Source: Flavobacterium oreochromis | GTDB lineage: Bacteria > Bacteroidota > Bacteroidia > Flavobacteriales > Flavobacteriaceae | Reading direction: 5' to 3' | DNA: 64,000 nt | NCBI RefSeq assembly: GCF_019565455.1 | Contig: NZ_CP067377.1 | Coordinates: 3,168,001-3,232,000, forward strand | Shown: in pieces, positions 21,928 to 32,618 of the stretch | Layout: every line of letters starts with the position of its first letter | How positions within the stretch are numbered: position 1 is the first letter of the stretch | Program-made: the position numbers and the translations under genes | Notes under the pieces: generated by a model | The model's input: the letters and a program-made list of their open reading frames with translations, nothing else | Databases searched by the model: none | Told to the model about the DNA's origin: nothing

Positions 21928-22801
21928 TGAGAAATTTTTTAAAACATAGTTTATCTCTACTTTTTATTATTATATTAAGTAGTGTTATTTTAGATTTACT
22001 TTATACATTTATTATTTCATCTTCAAGTAAACGAAATAAAGTTGAATATGTATTACATTCAAAACAAAAGGTATATGATGTTGTAATAATGGGAACTTCT
22101 CGTGCTAATAATCATTTTATTCCTTCTCTTTTCAAAAAGAGAGGATATAAAGCTTTTAATTTTGGTATGAGTGGCTCACATCTTTTTGAAACCAATTTAA
22201 TGTTAAAAATAATGCTTCAGCAGAAATTTAAGATTAAAACTTTATTATTAGAAGCAGATTTAAGTGTGTGTAATGAAAAAAGAGATGAAGGAACAACTGC
22301 ACGTTTTATGCCTTACTTACACACTAATAAAGTCATAAGAAATCATTTTAAATCTGAAGATGATTTTTTAAAACTTTATTATATCCCTTTTTATCGTTAT
22401 ATTAAGTTTGATAATAAAATTGGATTTAGAGAAATGAATAAAGCTCTTTTTAAAGAAAAAACAACTTTATTAGATAACGAGGGATATTATCCATTAAACG
22501 GAACAAATTGGGAAAGAATGAAAAATAATATTTCAGGATTAAAACCTATTCGTAATTATTATTTAGATGATATTAAACAAATTTGTAAAAAAATAATATT
22601 CGATTAGTTATAGTAATGACTCCTATGTGTAAATGCACAAAAGGAATGAATTATTTTTTTGAACTAAATAAAATTTATCCTGAAATTTATAATTTTGAAA
22701 ATTCAGTAACGGATGATCATTATTTTTCCTCTTGTGGCCACCTAAACAATAAAGGAGCTATTATTTTTACAGAATATATTTTAAATCACATACAATTTTA
22801 A
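21927..22801 (+). CDS. SGNH/GDSL-like membrane-anchored acyltransferase partner (one frameshift)
   Basis: One N-terminal membrane anchor precedes a periplasmic SGNH-like domain. The block I Ser motif is MGTSRANNHF (Ser about 58), and the late catalytic D/H region is DDHYFSSCGHLNNKGA. The protein is about 291 residues after restoring one A in the A7 run near 22587-22593, which joins QICKKN to NIRLVIVMTPMC. With the coupled MBOAT gene it should form a two-component system that O-acetylates a surface polysaccharide. The identity of the polysaccharide is unknown. Confidence 0.75.
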
Positions 22802-22839
22802 AGAATATGCTGTCTAAGATTAGATAGCATATTCTTTTT
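22801..22839 (+). terminator. Terminator after the MBOAT/SGNH pair
   Basis: 17-bp arms (aagaatatgctgtctaa and ttagatagcatattctt) with one G-T pair and a 2-nt loop are followed by a T run. It begins at the last base of the SGNH stop codon. Confidence 0.85.
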
Positions 22840-22922
22840 ATAAAATATTCGTATAAATGGAAGAGTATTATTTAGTTTCTTTCTTTACTAAATAGATACC
22901 ATCATAATAAATAAAACAATCA

Positions 22923-23753
22923 CTAAGCATGGAAGACAAGTATCGGAATATGTACTCTATGTGTTATTTTTTGAGTTAAACGTTTTGTAAATAATTCTGT
23001 AAAAAAATCTCGTTTATAAGTAACCATTCCTAATAAATCTATTTCATAATTATCAATAAAGTATTCAATTCCATCTATTACACTGTCGGATTTATTAATA
23101 ACAAAACTAACTTTATCACTTTCAAATTCTTTTTTCCATAAATTTATTATTTCCTCTGATACTTGATCTTCTGAATTTGTAATATGTAAACACTTAATAG
23201 ACCATCCTAATTTATCAGCTAATTTGATTGTTTCTATAAAAGCTATTTTATCTTTTTCTCTGAATCGTGTAGTAAATCCCATTGTTTTCAATTCATTAGT
23301 ACTACATCCTTCAGGAAGGACTAAGGTTGGTACACTTGTAGTTAAAATTACAGAATCTGTATTACTCCCCATGAGTTTAGAAAACCAATCATCATCTCCA
23401 GAAGTAGCCATTACAACAAAATCAACATTTTCTTCTTTTACACATTGATTGATGCTTATATTCAATTCTCCTAGGACAATTTTGTGGCTTATTTCTACAT
23501 CTTCTAATCCTTTTGAATAAGCTAATTCATTTAATTTTTTATTATTTTCTTTAAAAAGTTCAAATTCATCTAGGTCCACACTAGAATAAACCATATTTGC
23601 GCTTAATACACCTGATTGTACATCTACTATAGGTAAATTATAAGTATGTAATAAAAGGACTTTTGCTTGATTTTTTTTAGCCAATTCTAAAGCAAAAAGA
23701 CTTGCGTTATTAGCTGAATCTGAAAAATCGGTAGGGACTAAAATAGTTTTCAT
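22923..23753 (-). CDS. Universal stress protein, two UspA domains
   Basis: A 276-residue tandem UspA protein. The N-terminal domain starts KTILVPTDFSDSANNA and ends with the G-x(n)-(S/T)VPTLVLPE pattern. The second domain is more diverged. The nucleotide-binding G-2x-G-9x-G(S/T) pattern is only partly kept (MATSGDDDWFSKLMGSNTDSV). Members bind ATP and respond to stress. A perfect 18-bp palindrome lies about 95 bp upstream of the start and may be a regulator site. Confidence 0.85.
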   Translation of the reverse strand: MKTILVPTDFSDSANNASLFALELAKKNQAKVLLLHTYNLPIVDVQSGVLSANMVYSSVDLDEFELFKENNKKLNELAYSKGLEDVEISHKIVLGELNISINQCVKEENVDFVVMATSGDDDWFSKLMGSNTDSVILTTSVPTLVLPEGCSTNELKTMGFTTRFREKDKIAFIETIKLADKLGWSIKCLHITNSEDQVSEEIINLWKKEFESDKVSFVINKSDSVIDGIEYFIDNYEIDLLGMVTYKRDFFTELFTKRLTQKITHRVHIPILVFHA

Positions 23754-23845
23754 ATGTATAAGTTTTAGTTATGATAGTTTATCTATAAAGATATTTCTTT
23801 TTATTCATATTGATAGTCTAATTTACCTCTAACTATTTATAAACA

Positions 23846-23863
23846 AAATGATAATTATCATTT
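23846..23863. promoter_or_regulatory. 18-bp palindrome, possible metal-regulator operator upstream of uspA
   Basis: aaatgataattatcattt is a perfect inverted repeat in the about 275-bp gap between the uspA start and the DUF2911 stop. It contains TGATAAT/ATTATCA half-sites of the kind bound by Fur-family regulators (Fur, Zur, PerR), but with a shorter centre than the standard Fur box. Assignment to a regulator is inference. Confidence 0.35.
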
Positions 23864-24029
23864 GAAATATACATATAAAAAAGATTATTAAAGAAACTTA
23901 ATTATACAGAATATTCTTTTTTCCTTTTAATGAAAAATAAAACCTTAATAGTTTTAAATCAGAAAATATTATTTAGGAGTACTTTTTAAATTAAATTTAA
24001 TAATCTTTTTTTAATAAATAAGGAATTAA

Positions 24030-24874
24030 TTATTTTTTAGCCCATTCCTTAATACTTTCTTCATTCATCTTTATATAATCAGAATTATTAGCTGATTTCG
24101 CTCCTTCTAATGAGTTTTTTGCTGTTTCAATAGCTCCTTTATAGTCACCTAATTTAGCTTGAATTTGTGATTTAAGACGTGTGTACCAAAAAGGTTTTTT
24201 TTCATTCATTTCATAAGCTTTATTGACATATTGTAAAGCTTTATTCAAATCTACATTTGTATTATAATAATATTGTGAAGCGGTAAAATAATCTCCAGAT
24301 GTTGGTCCATTCAAAGTCTTATCTATTGAAGCAATAGCTGTTTTATTTGTTGGTACATCAAAATGTAGTGAAACAGATGTTTTTTCCCATAAGAACTCAA
24401 TATTAGCACCATTAAAATCAGTATTAGAAACTCCAATAGTAAATGTTTCTATTGATTTATTTAATATTTCTGTCTTAGCAGATGCTTTTAATGCAACTTT
24501 AGCATCATCCCATTTTTCAGGAATCCCCCAATTATTTGTATCATTATAAAAATAAATTTCCCACTCATCTGGTTTGGGCATTACATATAACGCATACTTT
24601 CCTTTTTTAAAGTAGCTCCATTAATTATGATATCATCTGAAAAAGTAATAGTTGTATTAGCATTTGCACCTGCACGCCATATTTTACCAAAAGGAACTAA
24701 ATCTCCAAAAACAATTCTTCCTTTTATACTAGGACGTGAATATTCTATTTCAACTTCTGTTAATCCAACAGTTTGTGTTAAAAGAGCTTTAGGACTTGCC
24801 TGTGGCACTTTTATTTGAGAATGGGAAAGTAAAGAAGCTAGAAAAACTACAGCTCCTATTATAAATCGTATCAT
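24030..24874 (-). CDS. DUF2911 domain protein with C-terminal TPR-like tail (one frameshift)
   Basis: Signal peptide (FIIGAVVFLASLLSHSQ), then a DUF2911 domain with the conserved VEIEYSRPSIKGR, GKIWRAGANANTTI and LKKGKYALYVMP stretches. Two helical repeats resembling TPRs follow at the C-terminus (ALQYVNKAYEMNEKKPFWY... and YKGAIETAKNSLEGAK). The frame breaks in an A6 run near 24604. One A restored joins ATLKK to GKYALYVMP, giving about 281 residues. The family is common and exported in Bacteroidota, without a known function. Confidence 0.85.
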
Positions 24875-25001
24875 CTAAATAGTTTTTTCAAATATAAGCT
24901 TCTGATTTTTAAAAAATTGTTAATGAAAGTATAAAAATATTTCTGTTCTAAATAGATTTTTTTGTTATTATACTAATCACCTTATAGCGGTAATACTTGC
25001 C

Positions 25002-25936
25002 TTAAAACAAATCAAAAATATATTTATTTAAATATTTTTTTAATTTATGACCGGTTATAGAAGGTATTAATATCCTATTTATTTTTTTACTAAACTTATT
25101 TTTATAATTTGAATAATAATTATTAGCTAATAAACATCCTTCTAAATTTTCTTCTGAAATAACTTTTAAGGTTTCTGAATTATAGGCTCCATGAGGTAAA
25201 GCAAAATATTTAAACTTTTTATTATTCAAACTTTTCTTAAGTTCAGAAATATTTTTAATCAAATCTGTTTTTTGTTCTTCAAATGATAAATAAGAAAAAT
25301 GATTATGTGAATGACTATGTAATTCAATGTCAATAAAACTACTTTTTTCTAATTCTATTAATTCTTCAGTTGTTAAAGATCTAAAAGATTCTCTTAGTTC
25401 AATATTAACATTATTTAATTCTTCTATTTTTTTACAATTCTCTACTATTTTAAATACATTTTTATCCCTAACACTTTTTTCTAAAACTTTATAGCTCCAT
25501 TGACTTTTATCAACTGTTTTTCCTTTTAAATTAATAAACTTTTTAGGTAATTGATTATAAAGATTAGCTAATCTATCCCACCAAAATTCTTCATTAGAAT
25601 TTATATTATAAGAACAAATAAAAATAGTTGCTGGTATCTGATATTTTTCTAAAAGAGGTAAAGCATTTAAATAATTATCTGCATATCCATCATCAAATGT
25701 AATAACTAGAGCATTTTTTTTATTTTTTTCCAATCATCTCCAAGTTTTAATATTTCAAAATTTTCTTTAAAATAGATTAATTGCTTTTCAAAATCAGATA
25801 CTGATACCGTTAAACCAGCATTCTGAAAATCTACAACATCATTTATTCTGTGATACACAAGTACCAATACTGGTCTACCTTTGAAAATACGATTTTTAAA
25901 TTTTAATATTTTAAATTTTATATTTTTATTTATCAT
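25002..25936 (-). CDS. Polysaccharide deacetylase (NodB homology; one frameshift)
   Basis: The NodB domain is evident from ITFDDGYADN (catalytic Asp and metal Asp), the metal-binding HSHSHNH motif and the later FALPHGAYN. Carbohydrate esterase family 4 members remove N- or O-acetyl groups from cell-surface polysaccharide. The N-terminal part (LVLVYHRINDV) is in another frame. One missing A in an A7 run near 25720-25726 separates them, giving a protein of about 311 residues. Its start overlaps the end of the upstream glycosyltransferase by 11 bp, so the two are a coupled pair. Confidence 0.85.
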
Positions 25937-26849
25937 TTTCAGGATACCAATATATTTCTGTTGAGTTTAATTCATTATATGCTTTAAACTCTTTAATTGT
26001 TAATCTATTTTTATTTTTTATTATTTTTGGGATATGAATTAAAACATCAAATAAGGCTAATAAGATTCCTAATGCTGCTCTAAAATCTCTTTTAAAAACT
26101 TTATTTTTTAGTTGTATATATAAAGTATATAAAAATCTTTTAGGGATTAACCTAATAGGATAAAATAATCCCATTAAAAACCAACCTGAACGAATAGAAC
26201 GACGGGTTCTAATTATGTAATCTTTCTGTTGTTTTCTTTCCAGTAAATCTACTCTATGTAATGTTAAAATTTCAGGACAATACCATATTTCTTTTTTATT
26301 TTGAATAATTGATACGAAGCAAAGTCTTCTTCTCCATAAAATATAAACCATTCTGGATAATTTGGAATTTGTCTCCAAACACTCATACGCCATACATTAG
26401 CACCTCCTAAAAAATTTTTTATTCTGACAGGTTTTTGATATGTTTGATACGTATCTGGTTCTTTTTATCCCAATAAACTCTAAATGATAAGACTCCCGCT
26501 TGCTTATTTTTTTTAAAAAAAAAGTTTCAATAACTTCTAAAGGATTTTCAGGAGTTAGAAAATGTAAGTCGTCATCAATTGAAATAGCGTATTCCCCATT
26601 ACATTTTTCAAGTAAAATATTTCTATTGTGAATTAATCCTAACGTTTTATTATTCCTTAATAAAATAATTTTCGGATAATTCCTTTTAATAAAATCAAAA
26701 GTTCCATCTGTTGAAGCATCATCATAAACTAGGCACTCAACTTCTTCATTATTTATTAATAAAGATAAGTTTTCAAGAGTAACTTTCAAATCAACTAAAC
26801 GATTTTTTGTAGTAATTAATATTGAAAACTTTATTTTAGACTCTATCAT
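25926..26849 (-). CDS. Family 2 glycosyltransferase (three frameshifts)
   Basis: GT-A fold start FSILITTKNRLVDLK, the nucleotide-sugar region VYDDASTDGTFDFIK, and the metal-binding acids ISIDDDLHF are characteristic of GT2. Three sites each lack one A (near 26510, 26462 and 26300). Restoring them links VIETFF to NKQAGVLSFRVYWDKKEPDTYQ, then to LGGANVWRMSVWRQIP and FYGEEDFASY (the ED acceptor/base motif), and finally to the basic C-terminal part RTRRSIRSGWFLMGL. The reconstructed length is about 308 residues. Acceptor and sugar are unknown. The link to the deacetylase suggests cell-surface glycan assembly. Confidence 0.75.
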
Positions 26850-27244
26850 AAAACTTAATAATTGAATTATTTATAAGATAATAAATTATAAATAAGTTGT
26901 TCAATATAAATGAAAACATAAATTATATTAATCATCAAAAGAATATAATTTTCGGCTAGATTTGAGGTAAGGGACAAATTTATATTAAATGTCTTATTGA
27001 TACAAATATTTTTTTTAATTGAAATAAGTTAAGATTTATTAAGGATTTTTTAAAAAATGGAAAAAGAATATAATTAAAGCTATTTTAATCTATATGATAG
27101 GATTTGCTTAACATCGATCTTAATACGTAACTAAAGAATTTTCTTATCATTAATCAATAAAAAGAATAAAATTAAAAATAATTCTATTTTTTTTGTAAAT
27201 TTAACAAAAACACCTTTTAATGATTATTATAAAAAAAAAGAATT
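26850..27244. other. Divergent intergenic region between the glycosyltransferase and the surface-protein gene
   Basis: About 395 bp without a gene. It must hold promoters for both divergent units. I see no clear TTG/TAnnTTTG pair with correct spacing and no strong hairpin. Confidence 0.5.
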
Positions 27245-28818
27245 ATGAAACAAAAATTACTTTATAAATTATTTCTTATATCTTTTATTTATTTTGGATA
27301 TCAAAAAACAAAAGGTCAAGTAGGAATTGGCACAGATACACCTAGAGCTGCATTAGAAATAAATTCTTCAACAAATGGTTTTCTGCCTCCTCAGGTTATC
27401 TTAATCGCTTCAAATGTATCAACTCCAGTAGTTAATCCTCAAGGAGGAACACCTATAGCTGGGACTATTGTTTATAACACCGCTATAAATGGAGTAGCTC
27501 CTAACAATGTTATACCTGGATATTACTATTGGAATGGTTCTAATTGGCTATTATTAACTAGTCAAACAAATCCAAATCTATCTGAATGGACATTAACAGG
27601 TAATGCAGGAACTTCTGCTACAACAAATTTTATAGGAACTACAGACCCAGTTGATTTTGTTACAAGAACAAATAATGTAGAAAAAATGAGAATAACTTCT
27701 GCTGGTGCAGTAGGAATAGGTACTAATGCTCCTACATCAAAATTTCATGTAACTGGTTCTTTAGGAACTTCTGTTGCAGAAATAACAAATAATGTAGCTG
27801 GAAATACGGTAGATGCCCTAACAATAGGTATTAATAATTGTGGTACAACATGTGGACAAGGAACAGCTAGAAATTTAATATTGTATAATATGAATGGAAC
27901 AAATCAAACATTTGCCTCTTTTAATTTTGTTCCTTCTACCAATTATACAGGTTTGACAGGTGCTTCTATTGAAGGAATCGATAGAGATGTAACTAATTCT
28001 TATGCTGGATTAACTTTTAAAACAAGAAATTCAACAAATTTTTCAGATAGATTAACTATAAGAAGCTCTGGTAATGTAGGAATAGGTACGGTAGCACCTG
28101 GATCAAAACTAGACGTAGCATCTGGAATAACAACAACACAAACTGTCATTAATGCTACAGGTAGTATTAATGATTTTTTACAATTTAATGTTCAAAACAC
28201 AAGTAACGGAACACAAGCACAGAGCGGCTATTCAGCTACAGCAGATAATGGTTCCGCTACCACAGGATTTGCTTGGATGGGGATTAATAATTCTACTTTT
28301 AATTTCCCTACAGCTTATAATATAGGTGGAGCTAATGATGTTTCTTATATTGGCAGTGGTCAGGATATGTATATTGCTAATGCAAATAATACTAAATCAA
28401 TAATCTTTTCTACAGGTACTGCTGCTTCTCCTTTTTTAATGAAAGAATGAGAATTACCAATGCTGGAAATGTAGGAATAGGAACAAATACACCTGGATCA
28501 AAACTAACAGTAAATGGAGCTGCAACAAACGCTAGCGCCTATAATGCTGTAGCTGGTACTACAATAGATTTTTCTTTAAGTAATTTAGCTTATACAACTG
28601 CTAACCCTGGAAATACTTTTTCCTTAACTAATTTAAAAGATGGAGGAACTTATACTCTTTCTGTACGCGGAACTACTTCTGGAACAGCAAGCTTTACAGC
28701 AGCAGGATTTACTCTTAAATCTGTTAATAATGGAGCAACAACCTCTGGGAAAGAAACGTTATATACTTTTTTGGTCATAGGAACTACGGTATATTTTTAT
28801 ATGGTAACAGGATTTTAA
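27245..28818 (+). CDS. Exported repetitive surface protein with VGIGT motifs (one frameshift)
   Basis: A signal peptide (LFLISFIYFGYQKTKGQ) leads into a flavobacterial surface protein of about 524 residues. The short motif VGIGT-x-x-P-x-S-K-L/F-x-V recurs at the start and near residues 158, 280 and 408, as in tail-fibre-like or trimeric adhesin-like proteins. The frame breaks in a T run near 28436. One T gives SPFFNERMRITNAGNVGIGT. Composition is rich in Asn, Thr and Gly. No type IX secretion C-terminal domain is obvious. It may act in attachment, which is inference. Confidence 0.7.
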
Positions 28819-28880
28819 TAAAATATTTTAAATAATTTAAAATAAACTAGATCACCATAGTTTATCTAATAGAAAACTGT

Positions 28881-29708
28881 ATGATAAAAAAATATGTTTT
28901 ACTTTTAATTGGATTTTTATTATTTAATAATAAATCAAATAGTCAGGTAGTAGGAACTCCTTATATCGTTCCTAATATCGTAGCAAATAAAATAGGTCTT
29001 GATTTTGATGGAATTAATGATGCTGTTTCACTGGGAAATATTACTGCCTTAAATAACATTTCTCAATACACTATTGAATATTGGGGGCGTTTTGCAAACT
29101 TTGTACAATGGACAACTATGATAAGTAAACGTATTACTGATACGGAACGAGTTGCTCACATACAATTTGGCTCAACAGCAGGCGAAGTTTATGCTTTTAT
29201 TGGATCAAATTATATTATTACCACTTCTACAATGCCTGTTAATACTTGGACTCATATTGCTGTTGTTTTTGATGGTACCCAAGCCATAACAACAGAACGC
29301 TTAAAAATTTATTTTAATGGTGTAAGACAAAGTGTTACTAATGTTGGAACAATACCTACAATAACTACAACTAGTAATGCTATTTTCTCTATAGGTTCTG
29401 AATATAATTCTACTACCGCTATGACATCTGGCTCTACTGGTATTGGGTTATGTGATATGACAATGACAGAATTAAGAATATGGAATGTAGCAAGAACTGC
29501 AGTTGAAATACTTACTAATAAAGATAATTTTAATATGCCATTAGCCACCTCTGGTTTATTATATTATTATAAAATGAATCAAGGAATTGCTAATGGAAAT
29601 AATACAGGAATTGCAAATTTAACAGATTCTAAAAGTGGTATAAATGGTAGTTTGTTTAACTTTTCATTAACAGGAAATACTTCAAACTTTATTGCTCTTC
29701 CTTTTTAA
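28881..29708 (+). CDS. Exported LamG/concanavalin-like lectin-fold protein
   Basis: An intact 275-residue protein with signal peptide (YVLLLIGFLLFNNKSNSQ). The body fits a LamG-like jelly roll: LDFDGINDAVSLGN, YTIEYWGRF, VNTWTHIAVVFDG, LKIYFNGV, and the closing MTELRIWNVARTAVEI. Such domains bind carbohydrate or protein. It follows the surface protein by about 60 bp in the same direction, probably as one unit, and ends at a terminator. Confidence 0.8.
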   Translation: MIKKYVLLLIGFLLFNNKSNSQVVGTPYIVPNIVANKIGLDFDGINDAVSLGNITALNNISQYTIEYWGRFANFVQWTTMISKRITDTERVAHIQFGSTAGEVYAFIGSNYIITTSTMPVNTWTHIAVVFDGTQAITTERLKIYFNGVRQSVTNVGTIPTITTTSNAIFSIGSEYNSTTAMTSGSTGIGLCDMTMTELRIWNVARTAVEILTNKDNFNMPLATSGLLYYYKMNQGIANGNNTGIANLTDSKSGINGSLFNFSLTGNTSNFIALPF

Positions 29709-29720
29709 AATTGATTATTT

Positions 29721-29762
29721 AAACCTAGATTATAAGCTTTATTCACCTAATAATCTAGGTTT
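29721..29762 (+). terminator. Terminator after the LamG gene
   Basis: Arms aaacctagattat and ataatctaggttt (13 bp, perfect) with a 16-nt loop, 13 bp after the stop codon. Confidence 0.7.
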
Positions 29763-30605
29763 AATTTAGATAAGATAAGACTATAAAATTCAATTTAAAG
29801 AAATTATTCTTTTTATTCAAAAAACTACAATAAAATCCAAAAATAAAAGAATAAATATTTTTTTGAAATTTTATTTTGAATAAAATCTTTTTAAAAATTA
29901 AACTTAAAACTTTGATTTTAATATAGGCTAATAAGAAACTTGTTTTAGCAATCTAATAAGTTTTAAAAAATAAAATTTATCTTCTAAAATTTCATTTTTT
30001 CTGCTTTTAATTAAATATAAATTATTTTTAAATACTTCTTCTTTATTTAAAATACCTGATCTTTTTGTTAGTACTATTTTTCTAATATTTGAAATGTAAA
30101 ATGTAGGCTTCGAATACCTCCTTTATCATTAAATTAGAAACTAGAATTTCTTTTATAATTTCTTCACTATTATTTTCTATTTCCTTTCCACATTATAATA
30201 AAACTAAAATGTTATCTGAAAATATAATTTTAATTATTGTAATCAAAATAATCTTCAATAATTAACTTAATAAGTTATAGACTTCGATAGTTTTTTAAAT
30301 TCCTAATCTTTTATCTCTATCTTTTTAAACATTTTGAATATTTACTTTATCAGTTACATCTAAACTAAATAAAACCTCATATTAAGCTTTTATATTTAAA
30401 TACAAAATTCATTTCACACATTGTACAGGAAAAATTTCTTTATAAAAAGTTAATTATTTTTGATAAAAGGACTTTTTGTTCTATACTTTGTGCAAAATAA
30501 TCTCGGATATAAAATAAGTTATAGAGATATCAATTAAATCATTATCTAAAAAAATGTTTATTTAAATATTTTATTGCAAATTTGCATTACCAAATTAATT
30601 AAATC
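29763..30605. pseudogene. About 840 bp of decayed DNA with a minus-strand reading-frame remnant
   Basis: No intact gene. On the minus strand an open stretch ends at a stop at 29928 and reads back to about 30110. It contains a basic, Leu/Lys-rich segment (VLTKRSGILNKEEVFKNN) that looks protein-coding but has no start and many stops upstream. Further upstream, to about 30400, codon-like but stop-ridden sequence continues. I cannot name the family. The last 100 bp serve as the upstream region of the aminotransferase gene. Confidence 0.35.
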
Positions 30606-31799
30606 ATGCCAAAAGTTTCAAATAAAGGGCTTCAAATGCCAGAATCTCCTATCAGAAAGTTAGTACCTTATGCAGAAACTGCAAAAAGAAAAGGGCACAA
30701 AGTATATCATTTAAACATAGGTCAACCTGATATTCAAACACCAGAAGTAGCTTTAAAAGCTATTAAAGACACAGCTATTAAAGTTTTAGAATATAGTCAT
30801 TCTGCTGGTTTTGATAGTTATAGAACTAAACTTTCTGAGAGTTATAATAAAATAGGATTACCAATTGCAAAAGAAGATATAATTGTAACAACAGGAGGAT
30901 CTGAAGCACTGTTATTTGCTTTAGGAAGTACAATGGATGCAGGAGATGAAATTATTATTCCAGAACCTTTTTATGCTAACTATAATGGATTTGCTACTGC
31001 ATCTGGAGTTAAAGTAGTTCCTGTAATGTCAGGAATAGAAACTGGTTTTGCTTTACCTCCAATTACTGATTTTGAAAAATTAATAACTCCTAATACAAAA
31101 GCAATTTTAATTTGTAATCCAGGAAATCCTACTGGTTATTTGTATTCTCAAGATGAAATCAACCAATTAGCAGAATTAGTAAAAAAATATGATCTATTCT
31201 TAATTGCTGATGAAGTATACCGCGAATTTGTTTATGATGAGGGCGCTAAACATTATTCTGTTATGAATATTACAGGTATAGAAAATCATGCAATTATGAT
31301 TGATTCAGTCTCAAAACGTTACAGCATGTGTGGTGCACGTATAGGATGTATCGTTTCTAAAAATAAAGAAGTAATGGATACTGCAATGAAATTTGCACAA
31401 GCTAGACTTTCTCCTCCTACTTACGAACAAATAGCAAGTGAAGCTGCTTTAGATACACCACAAAGTTATTTTGATGAAGTGATCAAAGAATATAAGGATA
31501 GACGTGATACTTTAATTCAAGAAATGAACAAAATTCCTGGAGTAAAAATTGCTACTCCTAAAGGAGCTTTTTATTGTATAGCACAATTACCTATAAAAAA
31601 TGCTGATGATTTTGCACAATGGCTATTAGAATCTTTTGATTTTAATGGTGAAACCGTAATGGTAGCTCCAGCAGCTGGATTTTATTCAACCCCTGGCGTA
31701 GGACTTAATGAAGTTCGCATTGCTTACGTATTAAAAAAAGAAGATATTATCAAATCGGCTAAAATATTAGGTGAAGCACTGAAAGTATATAACAAATAA
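30606..31799 (+). CDS. PLP-dependent aminotransferase class I/II (aspartate-type)
   Basis: An intact 397-residue fold-type I aminotransferase. The PLP Lys lies in SVSKRYSMCGARIGC. The phosphate and ring contacts GGSEALLFAL, CNPGNPTG and IADEVYREFVYD are in place, and the substrate-carboxylate Arg is in LNEVRIAYV. This subgroup transfers amino groups between aspartate or related amino acids and 2-oxoglutarate. Exact substrate is not determined by the sequence. Confidence 0.88.
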   Translation: MPKVSNKGLQMPESPIRKLVPYAETAKRKGHKVYHLNIGQPDIQTPEVALKAIKDTAIKVLEYSHSAGFDSYRTKLSESYNKIGLPIAKEDIIVTTGGSEALLFALGSTMDAGDEIIIPEPFYANYNGFATASGVKVVPVMSGIETGFALPPITDFEKLITPNTKAILICNPGNPTGYLYSQDEINQLAELVKKYDLFLIADEVYREFVYDEGAKHYSVMNITGIENHAIMIDSVSKRYSMCGARIGCIVSKNKEVMDTAMKFAQARLSPPTYEQIASEAALDTPQSYFDEVIKEYKDRRDTLIQEMNKIPGVKIATPKGAFYCIAQLPIKNADDFAQWLLESFDFNGETVMVAPAAGFYSTPGVGLNEVRIAYVLKKEDIIKSAKILGEALKVYNK

Positions 31800-31875
31800 T
31801 ACAATTATTTTAGTTTTCAGTAATTCACTATATTTGCAGTTCAAAAAAAAATTGAAATAAATTATATTTATATTA

Positions 31876-32547
31876 ATGGCTCATAACGAAGAATTTCACG
31901 ACGAATTAGGACACAGTCATATAGCAACTAGTGCCACTACCCCTTTGCGTAGTGATGCTTTTGATTTATCGGACGAAGAAAAGATTACTTCAATCCGTAA
32001 AGATGTTGAAAATATTTTAAACACTTTAGGAATGGATTTAACAGATGATAGCTTAAGCGGTACACCTAATCGTGTGGCAAAAATGTTTGTTAAAGATATT
32101 TTTGGAGGATTAAACCCAAATAAAAAACCTGGATCTTCTACTTTTCAAAATCATTATAAATATAATGAAATGTTAGTAGAGAAAAATATTGTAGTTTATT
32201 CTACTTGCGAACACCATCTTTTACCAATTATAGGTCGTGCCCATGTTGCTTATATTTCAAATGGCACCGTAATTGGTCTGTCTAAAATGAACCGTATAGT
32301 AGACTATTATGCTAAACGTCCTCAAGTACAAGAACGTTTAACTATGCAAATTGTGCAAGAATTACAAAATGTATTAGGTACTGATGATGTAGCTTGTGTA
32401 ATAGATGCAAAACATCTATGTGTTAACTCACGTGGTATAAAAGATATTGAAAGCAGCACAGTAACTGCTGAATTTGGTGGTAAATTCAAAAATGAGGCAA
32501 CTCGTAAAGAATTTTTAGACTATATAAAATTAGAAACTAAATTTTAA
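31876..32547 (+). CDS. folE: GTP cyclohydrolase I
   Basis: A 223-residue enzyme converting GTP to 7,8-dihydroneopterin triphosphate, the first step of tetrahydrofolate synthesis. The zinc-site CEHHLLP, the stretch VIGLSKMNRIVDYYAKRPQVQERLT, and the late Cys in DAKHLCVNSRGI are all present. An upstream TATATTTG box at 31829-31836 fits the -7 element of a flavobacterial promoter, though no good -33 TTG is visible. Confidence 0.96.
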   Translation: MAHNEEFHDELGHSHIATSATTPLRSDAFDLSDEEKITSIRKDVENILNTLGMDLTDDSLSGTPNRVAKMFVKDIFGGLNPNKKPGSSTFQNHYKYNEMLVEKNIVVYSTCEHHLLPIIGRAHVAYISNGTVIGLSKMNRIVDYYAKRPQVQERLTMQIVQELQNVLGTDDVACVIDAKHLCVNSRGIKDIESSTVTAEFGGKFKNEATRKEFLDYIKLETKF

Positions 32548-32561
32548 GTATTCAGCTTATT

Positions 32562-32597
32562 AATTAGACTTACAATTTAAGTTTTGTAAGTCTAATT
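32562..32597 (+). terminator. Stem-loop after folE
   Basis: Arms aattagacttacaa and ttgtaagtctaatt pair perfectly around an 8-nt loop, 15 bp after the folE stop. The T tail is weak, so it could be a terminator or a stabilising 3' hairpin. Confidence 0.55.
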
Positions 32598-32618
32598 AAA
32601 TTATTCAAATTCTAACCA

